From Suillus spraguei (lineage: Eukaryota; Basidiomycota; Agaricomycetes; Boletales; Suillaceae), in NCBI GenBank assembly GCA_016800925.1, contig JABCPU010000224.1:1-64000 (forward strand): DNA of 64,000 nt. The letters are read 5' to 3'. Positions within the stretch are counted from its first letter, which is position 1. The number at the start of each line of letters is the position of its first letter. Positions 23,471-35,300 of the stretch are shown here, piece by piece. Both the position numbers and the translations under genes were made by a program. Under the pieces are notes generated by a model, which saw only the letters and a list, made by a program, of their open reading frames with translations, was not told the DNA's origin and ran no database searches.

Positions 23471-24874
23471 CTACAGCTTTACCTCTGTCGGGATCTCTGC
23501 AGAGCTCGTCTTGTCCTCTTCAACTGATCCCGGTTCTACTAAGTCACTGGCCTTGCTCTTCGACGATGGCCCTTCTTCATCCTTGTCACTGACTTTGAGC
23601 GCCTGCTCTAAATTCTTTGTAATCTTGTCCACCTCGTCCTCTGCTAATTCCTCTGGTTCTGGCTCTTGCCCTTGTTCGCCAGCCTCCAAGCTATCCTTTG
23701 TCTTTTCCCAAGCGGCATCAAGCTCCTCCTCCCACCCAAGTTCTTTGCATAGCTCCCGCACAACATCGTCGCATTTGCCAAGTAATAACACGTCGTCTGG
23801 CTTGTTAAAGTGACCAACCTCGTCGAGATTAATCAGCACACGAGGGCAGTCGCTCGGAACAAGGTCCACAAGAGAGGCAAATGGGTGCACGGTCAACGAC
23901 GTTCCTAATACAATCAATAAATCTGCTTCTCGAAGATTGCGAATAGACTTGTGGAACTGATCTGGAAGCTGTCCAAAAATCAGTCACGCCGTATGTTTTC
24001 ATGAAGTTCAAACATACTGCTTCACCGAAGAAAACGATGTCCGGTTTCACCAGGCCCTGGCACCTCCTCTGTTCACACCTCGGAATCTCTATCTTCTCGC
24101 TCAACACTGCCTTCTTTATCTTCTCTGCATCAAAGGGTGTTTTACACTCGATGCACCGCTGTGTGGCGAAGCTCCCATGTGCCTCGATGATCTTATGAGC
24201 TGGTACTCCTGCGCGCCGCTCGAGCGTGTCTATGTTTTGAGTAAAACATGTGTGCAACAGAGAATGCGAGTGCAGGAGTGTTATAAAGCTGTGCGTAGGC
24301 GTGGGTCGGAAGCGCCCTGGGTATAGTTCCTTGGCTAGTGTATAGACTAATAGACAGAGGTCAATTCCTTTATTCGCTCGGACCAAGTGCGGACAAACGC
24401 ACAGGGTATCGGGTTTTCCTTAAAGAACTCTATCTCGAATACTGCCTCCGGGAACGGCAGATTCAGCCGTGCAAGGTTGGCCTGTGCAAATCATATCAAT
24501 ATTCCTCACTTGCGGCGCCGCACTGCGCACTGCGCACTTACGTATAATCCTAAGTCACATGTTGATCTACTTCTTAGAACCAGATGCTATGTAAGACTTA
24601 CCTGTACCAGGTGATCTAAAGTCCGGTATACCAGCGGATGTGCTCACACCTGATAAAACACTAAGACGGTAATCCGGTACTAGCAATAGTAGCCTACCAG
24701 CTCCAAGCTAGTTTCGTCATAAATGTCGGTGTCAAATCTTAAAGTGATAAGGGAACTCACCATAAGGAAGACATTCCGACAGCCGTCTGATTTTATATAT
24801 TTCGCAAGCGCCTCGAGATCATTGCCCTCTAAGATCCTTGGGTGTCGATCTGTAGTGTAACCGGACTTGGCCAT
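23471..24874 (-). CDS. NAD-dependent protein deacetylase, sirtuin (Hst2/SIRT2-like)
   Basis: Class-I sirtuin that removes acetyl groups from lysines using NAD. Seven exons (24874-24761, 24707-24698, 24649-24602, 24549-24542, 24481-24403, 24346-24018, 23968-23471) join in frame to 361 residues; an in-frame start at 24919 would add 15. The NAD-binding motif 'LGAGVSTSAGIPDFRSPGTG' is assembled across four exons, two of them only 10 and 8 nt. 'TQNIDTLE' and the catalytic His in 'EAHGSF' follow, then a zinc site made of 'CIEC' and 'CEQRRC' (Cx4C where Cx2C is usual), 'GLVKPDIVFFGE', and 'VLGTSLTVHPFASL'. The C-terminal 100 residues are acidic and disordered, unlike the catalytic core. The gene lies head-to-tail behind the importin gene with no sign of shared control. 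Confidence 0.95.
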
Positions 24875-24974
24875 CCTGCCCCTGAAAGTACGATTCCACC
24901 AGTCATACAGTGAGTGCATCTTCGCGAATAGGAGATAATTACCTTAGTATCAGTGGTCAGTGAAGAATACAGGA

Positions 24975-25090
24975 AGATGGAGAGAAGGAGACAAAGGGAC
25001 GCTGGAAAGTGATCTTACCGGATTCCTACTCCGTGTAGGTCAGTTGCACGTGCTAGTTAGATAAAAATGGGCTTATAGGGCGGCGCTATT
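24975..25090. repeat. Short dispersed repeat, copy 1
   Basis: The block with 'GACAAAGGGACGCTGG', 'GCACGTGCTAG' and 'TAGATAAAAATGG' followed by 'AGGGCGG' recurs at about 27240-27345 in the same orientation. It sits just upstream of the sirtuin start. Function unknown; it could be a solo fragment of a transposon or a duplicated promoter segment. The rest of 24875-25470 has no gene. Confidence 0.55.
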
Positions 25091-25469
25091 CACATTTATG
25101 ATTTTATTCAGAAACTGTCCACTAGTCGCAGTCGCCGGCGACGACCTTGCATTGTTCATGATCACTTGTCAGCACTTGCAAGGCGATTACTTCAATCCGC
25201 AGACAAATAAGTTGAAATATGCACATTAATATTATTATGTAAATTATTAGTATAATGTATCACATGATTCTAGTATTCCTATTCCAGTTCAGTAAACCTC
25301 GCCTGAGGTATATTTCACGTTTCTCTTTCACGCCGTCTGTGTATCACTATATTTTGTCTCTAGACTTCGCCCTTAGGTATTGTGAATGTGATAGCAGTTC
25401 TTTCCTAGACGTTAACTTCGCCCTCTATCCAATCTTCCATGATTTACATTCAACACAGCCAGACTCAGA

Positions 25470-26118
25470 TATGCCCAGTTCCTCACAGGTCGAGCCACCT
25501 GCAGCGAGTGTAGAACTCGCTACTTTCGTTATGAGGGAACTTTCAATGAATATCACGGAATTGTGAGTTTTAACAGATCAGCTCGAGTACGCCTTTTATT
25601 GTGTCAAAGGTCAAACACCACAGAGCGGGTTCTCGAGATCCTTCGAGAGTTTACCATTGCAGAAGAATGCCGCAAACTTGAAGACGATATGTATTTGATT
25701 GAACAGGCAGATAATGACTTGTTTATCATCCTGACTCTTGTGCGTTCTATTCTACATACATCAATGCATATCTGACATACAGGACAGGCAAGTACATTCA
25801 CCATAACAAGCTACATACGTCTTCTATCGTGCGCAGGATATTTTTCATCTGCCTGGATGAAAACGCTCGCCTATGCTAGCCTCGTGCTTAGTTTCTTGGC
25901 TGGATTCGGGGCTGTCCTTGCAAAACAGTGGCTCAACCGCTACAAGACAGACCGGAGACGAGGTTTGCTAAAACAACGCGGCATACAGAGGCGGATGAAG
26001 ATAGACAAGCTAGAACAATCTTACCTCCCAGCTGTCTTGCAGGCGTTTTTCGTATTTCTCCTGATCTCGATGCTGCTATTGTGGCTCTCGCTAAGCGGTA
26101 ACGTACTAACAGGTAGGT
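25470..26118 (+). pseudogene. DUF6535 membrane protein, partial copy
   Basis: An uncharacterised Agaricomycete membrane-protein family. A first block (from 25470, 'QVEPPAASVELATF') aligns with 32402-32520. The diagnostic part is 25857-26118: 'LAYASLVLSFLAGFGAVLAK' (a membrane segment), 'QWLNRY', a basic loop, and a second hydrophobic helix ('FFVFLLISMLLLWLSLSGNV'). The frame closes just after this helix, whereas full-length members continue for several hundred residues. The segments between the blocks contain stops that could be introns. I read it as a truncated copy; expression is uncertain. Confidence 0.65.
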
Positions 26119-27225
26119 AGAAGGACTAGAGGCAGACGAATTGCTACCGAGGAGAGAACCGGAAGAAGCAGAAGTTCGAAGATTAGACCCTCTTCCGCTG
26201 ATACAGCACCGATGTAGATTCACAACGCACCCTCGATCTGTCATATACACCACGCAAAACTGTACCACCTCCCTCGTATCCCCATGTACAAACCATTCCA
26301 CCCACTCGCATACACGGAATCACGCGCACACACGGCACAAACTTGACGGACCAAGGATAGCTATACCCGATTCCAAAACTATTCAAGATCCTACCCACTG
26401 CCCCCTGATTCCTGTACCAGCTCGCTTCAGCGACCGAGTACGTGTTTAGATTAAGCTAAGATCGCTCATACACTTGATTGAATCTTCAAAGTCATCTCTC
26501 CCTTATAAGTGGCGTGTCTAAAACGGCCGGCGGGAACGGCGGACTGATGGGGGTACGCCTCACATCAGGGCATTCACACACTTGGAGATGCAAACGGGAC
26601 ACTGGGGGTCCCTTAGACTAGAAAGTAGTGTCCTACATAGAGTACAACTCTGCAAAGGACAGAAATCATAATAAAAAAAGACCCTCTTCCTTGAATTGTG
26701 ACTGGAGTTCATGGACCGTACAGGCCGGTATTGCACTCACCCTCTTGGACCATTGTTATTTCATAATCAAACCGTCATTGACCGAGTCGCACTTGTACTA
26801 TAAAGACTCCATGTACGATTTACTTCTTTTCCGATACCTACTGTGACTCCTCTCTTCAAAGTCAACGTATACCGAAAATCACTCGTATTCGAATTAAAGG
26901 ATGTTCTGCCCACACAACGAGCCAAAACACGAAACAATACCGTGACAACAAGTCAACGTCGGCGCTCACTATGACAAAGGCGCAAAGAATTGAGGTATTT
27001 AATTAGCATCCAAGGAACGGCTATTACAAAGTACTCAACATTCACCAGTCCCTTGATCAGGGGATTGTATAATGCATTACGTCCGCTAATTAGAATCTGG
27101 ATAATATTGCAAATGGATCTCGAACTCCGAGGTACACATTGCCATCGAACATTACCTACTGCTATTGCCATGAAGCGCATATCACTATCTGTGCTCGTCT
27201 TTGGTGATGATGAGCTCACCGTATC
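26119..27225. other. Region without a supported gene
   Basis: Short ORFs only. A C/A-rich stretch (26300-26345) is low complexity. I see no domain or repeat apart from the dispersed repeat that starts at 27240. Confidence 0.4.
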
Positions 27226-28552
27226 TCACTCGTTACTGTAAGACAAAGGGACGCTGGGAAGTGAATTTTTACACCGTGCAGCATGTCCAAGGCACGTGCT
27301 AGCTAGATAAAAATGGACTAAGTCATAGGGCGGTGCTACAATACACTCATGACAAGATGATAGACTAAGACTAGAAAGATGAGTCGATGAAATCATAATG
27401 AGATGCAAATTTATCACAAACAAAGGACGGTCATGTGCTATTGGTCTCCTCTCCCCCCGGTTTGCCGTCCATCCATCATCTTCTGAATCGTCCTGTACCA
27501 GGTTCATCAAAACGAACGACTCCAAAAGTGGCGACATACCTCTGACGAATACTCCTCATTGCCGTCCTCATTCAGGGGTTCCCATGGTACATGCACGTCT
27601 GCCCAGCTACCAAGAATATGTTAGACGGAGCGTCCAGGGAGAACGAAACCCATGATACTGACAAGTCATCACCTTCGGGATCAGGTATAGGAGAGTCTCG
27701 CATGAGACGTCGTATCAATGGTAGCTTGCGCTTGAGCCCGTACAGTGGTGTGAACATATAATCCTTGTGCTGCCCCTTCCGCAGCAGGCTTGCATTTGTA
27801 TCCGACCACCACTGTTGGGGCTCATTTGGACTCCCACTGGGAGTAAGTGCTAAGGAAATCTTCTCCCCACCTGGTTACTGTGTTGAGCAGGAATGCGAGG
27901 ACACAATGTGGAAACATACTTTTGTCCGAAAGGTATATGGTGTAGGCGGGACATTTGAAGATGCAGTTGACAATGTGCATGTCCTTGAGCTCTGGTACCT
28001 TGTACAGCGCCTCTAAAATCTTGCCGCGCGGAACATATTCTTGTCTCGGATTGTGCATGATCAAGAGGGCACCACGCTTGCCGCGTTGAAACTGCCACTC
28101 TCCTTTGATAGATGCTTGGCCGAAACCAGGAATACCTCTATGATCAAACCATCAATCAGTCTGAGTCCTTGCTCACAGACCGTACGCAGAACACACATCT
28201 CTCCATCAACTTTGAGATCATTCTGCCGGACACCCATCGTACACACTATAAAGTCGTCCTCCACTGCACCAGTCTCAGCAGGGAAATCGCTAGCTTCAGT
28301 TTCCCGTCTACCTTGTCCAGGTAGACCTGGAATTCCGGATCATAGATGTTGCCTTCGATGTCCAATTCGCCCGTCTCTGTATTCAGCCTGCCATATGCAC
28401 CAACCTATTTGCGAGATTATAAGACCATACCGCAAGACCGACGAGAAACGAGCCGCGTACTGTATGGGGATAGGTGGATCCCAGTTGGCCCACTTTGCTG
28501 TGGATTGTCTGATGAGATCAACAAACTTCCGAGCTGCGTTCCCCCGGGCCAT
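27226..28552 (-). CDS. Uncharacterised protein, tandem paralog 1
   Basis: Multi-exon gene on the minus strand, clearly paralogous to its neighbour at 28846-30002. From the ATG at 28552 it reads 'KFVDLIRQSTAKWANWD', then 'VGAYGRLNTETGELDIEGN', 'YDPEFQVYLDKVDGKLKL', 'KRGALLIMHNPRQEYVPRGK', 'ILEALYKVPELKD', 'CPAYTIYLSDKS', 'LPLIRRLMRDSPIPDPEGDD' and 'PWEPLNEDGNEEYSSE'. The family has no name known to me and no catalytic motif I can point to. The 3' end is unsure: the last exon may be the one with 'QDDSEDDGW', or the frame may run to 27226. The splice after the first exon does not give an obvious in-phase join, so the gene may be damaged there. The dispersed repeat at 27240-27345 overlaps the proposed end. 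Confidence 0.55.
27240..27345. repeat. Short dispersed repeat, copy 2
   Basis: Matches 24975-25090 in direct orientation: 'GACAAAGGGACGCTGGGAAG', 'GCACGTGCTAGCTAGATAAA', and the 'AGGGCGGTGCTA' end. The two copies flank the DUF6535 remnant and the spacer after it, which makes them possible boundaries of a duplicated or inserted segment. Confidence 0.55.
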
Positions 28553-28845
28553 CAAGATGGTGCAGAGCAAGAAGATAGTATTAAGGAAAGAGAAACAGTC
28601 GGATATAGACTTATCATGTGAAGAAATGATGTATTTGGATCCGATATCGATATCCTGTGCTCGTGCCTCGCAACTTGCGGCAAGAACATTACGATACGAA
28701 CACACTTGTATATAATGCACTGCTGATGCACTGCATACTACATAGACATGCACTGGCTACCACACAAATAATCATACATCTCAATATGGCAACGTCAACC
28801 TGATATAACAAGCAGAAAAGAACCCAACCAGCCATTATGCATCAC

Positions 28846-30002
28846 TCATTCATCATCGGAATCATCTGAAATAGGGTATGGCACATATTCAGAGTCTCTT
28901 CGCGGGTTGTAGACATTGGGATCATCCTTGGTGCACAACGTCAATCTTTAATTTCTGCTGCGAGAAACTTACAATACACACCTCTTGATCATCATCATAC
29001 ACTGGATCAATTTCTCCATCGTCATCGAGTGGCTCCCAAGGTGGGTAGCATTCCATCCAACTTTTGTCCGATCAGCAATGTAGTCAAAAGATGAGACGAG
29101 TGACCTACAAGCCTTCATCCTCAGGGTCTGGAGTAGGTGAGTCGCGCATCAGGGGACGAATCAAAGGGATCTTGCGCTTGCAATTGAAAAGCGGCGAGAG
29201 CACGTAGTCTTCAGCCGTTTTGATCTGAAGGTTTTCTGATTTTGAGTCAGTCCACCAGTCGAGTTGCGTCTTGTCCCCTTCGCCAGGTTTCTGGAGAAGC
29301 GCCAGTGAAAATTTCTCGCCAGCTTATCATTTCTCTTAAATTTGAGATGTACATCAAACGAAAGGAATAGACGCACTCTTGTTAGACAAATAAGTAGCAT
29401 AAGCACGACACTTGTACACCGATGGGACGATGAACTTGTCCTTGAGCTCCGGAACCTTGTAAAGTGCTTCAAATACTTTTCCTTGAGGGAAACGCTGTAG
29501 ACGGGGCTTGTACATCACGAGCATCGCGCCTCGTTTATCCTGCATAAAGTGCCAGTCTTCTTTATACTTTGCTTTGTCGATGCCCTCAACACTATCGTAG
29601 CAGAAATCAGGGAAGTTCTCGAAGAGTTGACCATGTTAAAAGCTCACGCGTCCGATCCAAGACTGAATTCCTTAGGCCTGACGCCCAAAGATCCAACAGA
29701 AAAGTCTTTCTGCTCCTCATCAAGCACTGGCAGATGATCTGAGAGCTTCAATTTCCCATCGGTAGCGTCGAGCAGCTTTTGAAACTCGGAATCGTACACG
29801 TTTCCTTCAACTTCGAACCTGCCTGTTTGGGCGCTAAATCGACCATACGATCCAACCTAGATCATACGAATCATCATTAGACAACATCTCGCAAAAGTGG
29901 CGTGGAACTGGCTCTGATGTCATCTCGCTCGGGAAATTGATTCGCCCACTTTGAAGTGCGCTGGCGTATGAGGTCTACGTATTTGAGGGTTTCGTTGACC
30001 AT
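28846..30002 (-). CDS. Uncharacterised protein, tandem paralog 2
   Basis: Starts at ATG 30002 ('ETLKYVDLIRQRTSKWANQF') and ends at 28846 with an acidic tail (YPISDDSDDE). Blocks in order are 'VGSYGRFSAQTGRFEVEGN', 'EFQKLLDATDGKLKL', 'VEGIDKAKYKEDWHFM' (made by a GT-AG intron near 29590-29650), 'KRGAMLVMYKPRLQRFPQGK', 'VFEALYKVPELKD', 'CRAYATYLSNKS', 'DKTQLDWWTDS', 'IPLIRPLMRDSPTPDPEDEG', and 'PPWEPLDDDGEIDPVYDDD'. It matches paralog 1 block by block. The composition (no signal peptide, no membrane helix, acidic C-terminus) suggests a soluble intracellular protein; the function is unknown. Confidence 0.65.
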
Positions 30003-31303
30003 TGTGGTAGAGGGTGAGGAATGAATGGCGCTCAGTGGCGGTAACTCAAATCTATAAAAGTAGCGTGAGCATAGGTAAATGTCAACATCGACAAGTAATC
30101 ATTGTTATCCAGTCGTATCGCGGGATAACACAAATGAATCTGTAGAATCCAAATAGATGGAGTACTGTGCGACCATGTATGTAACTGAGATCGCGATACA
30201 ACAAAGGTGTGGACACTCTAACAAAGATTCAGTAGTAACAATAATTTTAAACGAATTGGTAGCCTAGCAAGTGTGAAATAGGATGTACATAGAACGCACA
30301 TTGATCTGCCAATCGGATACGGCGCATTCTCAGCGCCTCCAACGGGGTCAGAATCTTTTGATAGACTTGGATTCCGAACTTTCTTGGTCCTGGCCGTAGT
30401 ATCATTACTTGACATGTGCAACTTGTCATCAACTGTCCGTCAGCGGTTTTGGTGGAAAGACTGTATCAGCAACATTGAGAGCACTTGGCCCTAAACCGCA
30501 GTCATGGTGGGGGAGATTCGCGAAATAGCATACAGAGTACTGCAATGTCCTTGATGCGCTTGTAAAAATTAGCTCTAAATACAGCGTGAGTAAGTACGAA
30601 GCTGGAGGCAGACGGCGAGTGGCGCAAAGTTCAAACCATAACCTCGATCGTCGACTGGTCATATTTTCGGCTTTTGCATAGTAATAACTTCCGTCTTCCG
30701 CTTTGAAAATTGTGACTACGCATTCGGCTGTAGACTTATCACTATTCTGCTACACACATATGGTTTTCACTCCCTTTTCGAAGCAAGGGCGCCCTGTGAA
30801 AACTCTGTGTTGATCCACCTTGACCACCACCACTGTAAATCGTAGTGGTGCGTTCGCACCAAGTCCCTGACTGCGGCTTCCAATTATTTTCCTGTGGTAT
30901 GTTTGCTTGATTGTAGTGGCTTGATGTGAGATATTCTGCTACACACTTACGTTCACCCCCCTTTTGAAGCGGGTTTATGCAGTGTCTTCCTTCTTTCAGT
31001 GTTGTGCGTCGCCCAGTGTACTTAGCCTTCACGGCCATTCTAGTAGGAGTGGTACTCTCACACTTTCTGTATCCGTGTTCTCCTCACCTTCGTTGAGCGC
31101 CTTGCTTCTCTCGTGTGGTTCTCCGCTCAACTGGTCTAGCAGGCATTGCCGGATATATTGGGCCTTATATGTACCTTAGCGCTCTATCACATTCTGACCC
31201 TGCGTTTCTGACGTTTGTGCGTCTTCCTTTTTTTCCTGTTGTCCGCCGCTTGATCTGTCCACCAGGTGTTCTGCAGCTTTTCAAGTAAGCCAGCGAGCCT
31301 GGT
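30003..31303. other. Region without a supported gene, with short repeats
   Basis: A block at about 30600-30680 ('GGCGAGTGGCGCAAA', 'ACCTCGATCGTCGA', 'TTCGGCTTTTGCAT') recurs at about 53625-53690. A 'TATTCTGCTACACAC' block occurs twice (30750 and 30931). No coding region recognised. Confidence 0.4.
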
Positions 31304-31978
31304 ATGCTTGATGTCAATGATTGTCCACCTCACTGGCATAACCTTTTGTATGATATAATGTCCTATTTATTATTCTATGATGCTTTATATCATCCGAGTG
31401 CCCATCCTGCTGTGTTTGCAAGTGCTGATGGATTTTGTCGGTGGTTGGAGCCTGCTCTCACCTCCCATCTTCAGTTTTGTTCAAGATATGGTTCTGGCCC
31501 GTGTATCATCGCTGTGGAGTCACACTCCCTGAATATTATCGTTTCTGTAGATGGTGTCTTTCTAACATTCACTCTAGCCCACTTTGAGTCCTCCACTTAC
31601 ATTCATTGTAGTGTTATGGGGCATGTTGAGGTACCAGCTCCATGCAGGCCTCCTTACTTGCCCGCGACCTTCCTGGCTCTCGTATCTTGTTGACGAATAT
31701 CGTGAGGCTGTCTCCGTGCTGCATATCGTTGCTAGATCTTGGAATTGTCGCTCGTGATATTGGATGTGATCCCGCGGACTTTGTCCATGTCTATGGTGCT
31801 CTTGAAGTTGCTGCCGCCCTCCGACGATCCTCTGTTGACTATGTATTTACAGACATCCTATGCAAACCGGCCTGTAGCGATAACTACATACTTATCATGG
31901 ATACCTCTCCCTCTTGATGACTTAACTCGTCATCTCGAGAGGCTCCCGAAGGAGGACCGGATTCAAATACAGGCCTGA
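31304..31978 (+). CDS. Hypothetical protein, unassigned open frames
   Basis: A 129-codon frame (31304-31693) and an overlapping 91-codon frame (31642-31917) have gene-like composition ('DIMSYLLFYDALYHPSAHPA', 'GIVARDIGCDPADFVHVYGA'). I recognise no family, and a clean intron joining the two frames is not evident. Could be a remnant of a larger gene or chance ORFs. Confidence 0.25.
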
Positions 31979-32318
31979 GGTACTGTGATTCACGATTACC
32001 AAGTCCTTAGTCAGAAACAAGATTACAAAACCAGGAGCGGTTCCATCCAAATGAGGCAAGATTTAGGCCAGATTTGTAGATCGATAAGCTAGATCCAAGG
32101 TAGATCCGGATGTTCGGAACGAGGATAGCGGTCGGGGGTAAGCATGAATAATACCGTCCGTTATTATACATAATTATAACATTATAGCCTAGGATCGTTC
32201 AATTTCGGACTCGGACTCGGACTGTTTGGCCGGATGTTCAATATTCAATGCTCAATTGCATTTTTGAGGTGCTCAGACTGGTCCCGCCGGCACGGCTTCA
32301 CCCTCTCAAGTTTAAATA

Positions 32319-35300
32319 TTGATGGCAGCATTCCAAACAAGGTACATACTTTCGGCAACCATTTCTCTATCTTTCTCCTACATCCAACACATATCTTCAC
32401 AGCACAGTCCCGCACCGGTCAACCCGCCTGCAGCAAGTGAACTTACAGCACTTACTACTGCTCTCATCGAGGGAGTCGGAGGCCTTACCAAGAATGTCGC
32501 AGATATGGATATGTTAGTTTTAACAAATCAGCTCAGTATGCCTGGTATCTGACTTTAGTGTGTCGAAGGTCAGCGCAGCTTACCGAGGTCCTTCAAGAGT
32601 CTACCATTGCAGAGAAATGCGGTAAAGATGTCGAATCAAAATTTTGGGTGGCACACATCAAGTCCTCAACGGAGTACGACAAAGGTTTCCTTCAACAGGC
32701 AAATGATGACATGGGTGTCATCCTGACTTTTGTGAGTTTAATTCTACATGGATCAATGCATATCTGACAGGCAGGACAGGCGGGAATATTCTTAGGCGTC
32801 AACATTGCTTTCGTGGCAGTAGTGATGCGGAAGTCCGGTTCAGAACTTCGGTTCGAACCTGAACCTTCTGAACCGGACCGTCGGTCCGGTCCGACATTCG
32901 ACATGCTCTCGGGACCGAATGTGTCATTATGTTCGGCGTTCGGCTGATGCCTGAAAGTTCTGAACCCGTCCAAACCCGTCCGAATGCGTTCGAACCGTTC
33001 CTACATCTGTATATGATCCACTCGATGTCCTCAGGCTTATTGCTATCCATCTATCCTAATATTTTCTCTGATCATCTGGCAACAAATTCAATATGGCCAT
33101 TGTCAGTCCTGGGAACATTGAATGACCAAGAACGGCTCTTTAGGACCAAAACACTCAATGCATGTCTATTAGCGATGTCTGACTTCATTGGTAATCTACT
33201 CAATGTTTCGGTAAGCTCACTGTCCATCATTATTTGGATTACAATCTAATTTATGTCCAGAACCTATCTTCGGGATGCTCATTCAGGTACTTAATTACAT
33301 GGCAACAATATGTTCAAGGTGCATCACATTTTGCTAATTTCTTACCAACTGCTGATGATCTTGATCTTAGTACTACAGATGCATAGTCTACATGTAATAT
33401 ATACAATTGACCTAGCCCTAACCTCGTTCTTGACGTCCGAACATGAACCGGATGTCCTGAATGCGTTTGAGGATGTCTGGTTGTCACGAATTCCAAATAC
33501 AAATCATTACTCTTTTCTCAATTTCCCTAAAGCATCTAAACCCAGTGCTAAGACAAACACAAACCCCATCAAAATCCCTATATCTGCTTCTATAACTGAA
33601 CTTCCTGATGAAGATGAAGAGATCTTTTATGATGCTATCAGATAAGATAAGATAAGATAGTATCACGTGATCTTAAGAATCTTCTAGAATATGATGTCAT
33701 AACAATGTCACAACTATCACATCGTACAATTCTCATTTCTATTTTATGATTGGCTAGTAGTTTCAAACTCAGTTTACATCTCAGTTTCAATATGTGTATA
33801 TAGTTAGTTAGTTTCGCTGTAGTAGTTCTTTAGTTCAAACCTCTTGTATCTACGACTGTAGCAATCCAAGACGTCCTTGCTCCTCTCTTCTTGTGATAAC
33901 CTTAGTTTGAGTCCTAGTCTCTGCCCTTGCGTTAATTCGTTTGTGGGTTGTGACACCAGTCCAATGTTCAGCTCAGCAGCTGAACCGAATGTGCAGTCAC
34001 ATTCGGTGTTTGCAAAAGTTTCTCTTGAACCGGACTGAACTGGACTTCTGCATCACTACGTGGCAGGGATGCACTGGCCTGACCCTGCAGTCACTACCAA
34101 CACCCTCGGACATGCTGCGTCAACTACTTGGATCCAAACGCTTGGCTATACTAGCCTTGCGCTTAGTCTCATGGCTGCAGCAGGGGCTGTCTTTGGAAAG
34201 AGGTGGCTCAACCGCTACCAGGGAGACCAGGGGTGAGGTTCGCCAGAAGAACGCGGCATACGGAGGCAGATGAAGATGGACTGGCTAGAGCATTATTACC
34301 TTCTAGTTATCTTGCACACAATTTTTGCGCTTCTCCTGTCCTCACTCCTGATCTTCGGCGTATCACTAAGCGCAAGTGTATGAATCCGACAAAACAGGAT
34401 CTCCGACGTCATCATTGCCACTATAGCTTTCAGGCTTCTCTTATGTACAGGCTTTTACCTGTATGGTCTGGACAGTCCTTTCCAAACATCATAGTCATCA
34501 TCTTCAACTCCTAGCATGTTCAGCAAATTGCCCGCTATCCTCCAGGTGCTAAAGACATCGATAGATTCGGAAGCCTTTGAGATTGCAGCTGCGGCTGTGA
34601 TGGTACCTCTCATGCAGTGGTCACCTAAAACCTACACCTGGGCGATGTACGCACACTTACGCGATAATCTATGGGGGTGTCGCGAAGGGGATGAACATTT
34701 TCTGACATATGGAAATGCAATGGTCCATCTATGCACGCAGCCTGTGCAAATCGATTCGAAACTTCTGAAAGACTCGGAGAGGTTATGTATTCCAGAAATC
34801 TTGCATGCCAGGCATCATTTCATTTGCAATGCATTCTTGGCTGTTCGTCCCTATCCTTACAACAACTCCGTCATCTCTGTCAACCTTCAACCCTTTTCTC
34901 TCTCATTAATGTCACCCTGTTCTCAATTTGCCATTCTAAAAACTAATATTTGATCTGCCAAAACATACTCATTCATATCGCCACTCATTCAATTCTCGTA
35001 CTCTCGTTCCTCTCCGTTCTACTCTACCCCATCAAGTGCGTGCACCACTCTCTTCTGTCTCCGCTTTCACCTAATCATTTGGCTCATCCATTGCTGAGGA
35101 CCCTTACCGTTTCGCAGTATAAGTAGCTCAAGTACAATCCTCATTTGCCAGCGAATTCTATCTTAGATCCCCCGCTCAAAAAGCACCTCAGAAAGTCCTT
35201 AGAGCATCTCGTCTGCTAAAGTGCAGTCCTATTCATATCCGGACTACGTCAATCTGTCCCTTGTCGCTATCGCCTGTTACCTCTCTCTCTTGTTCTGTTC

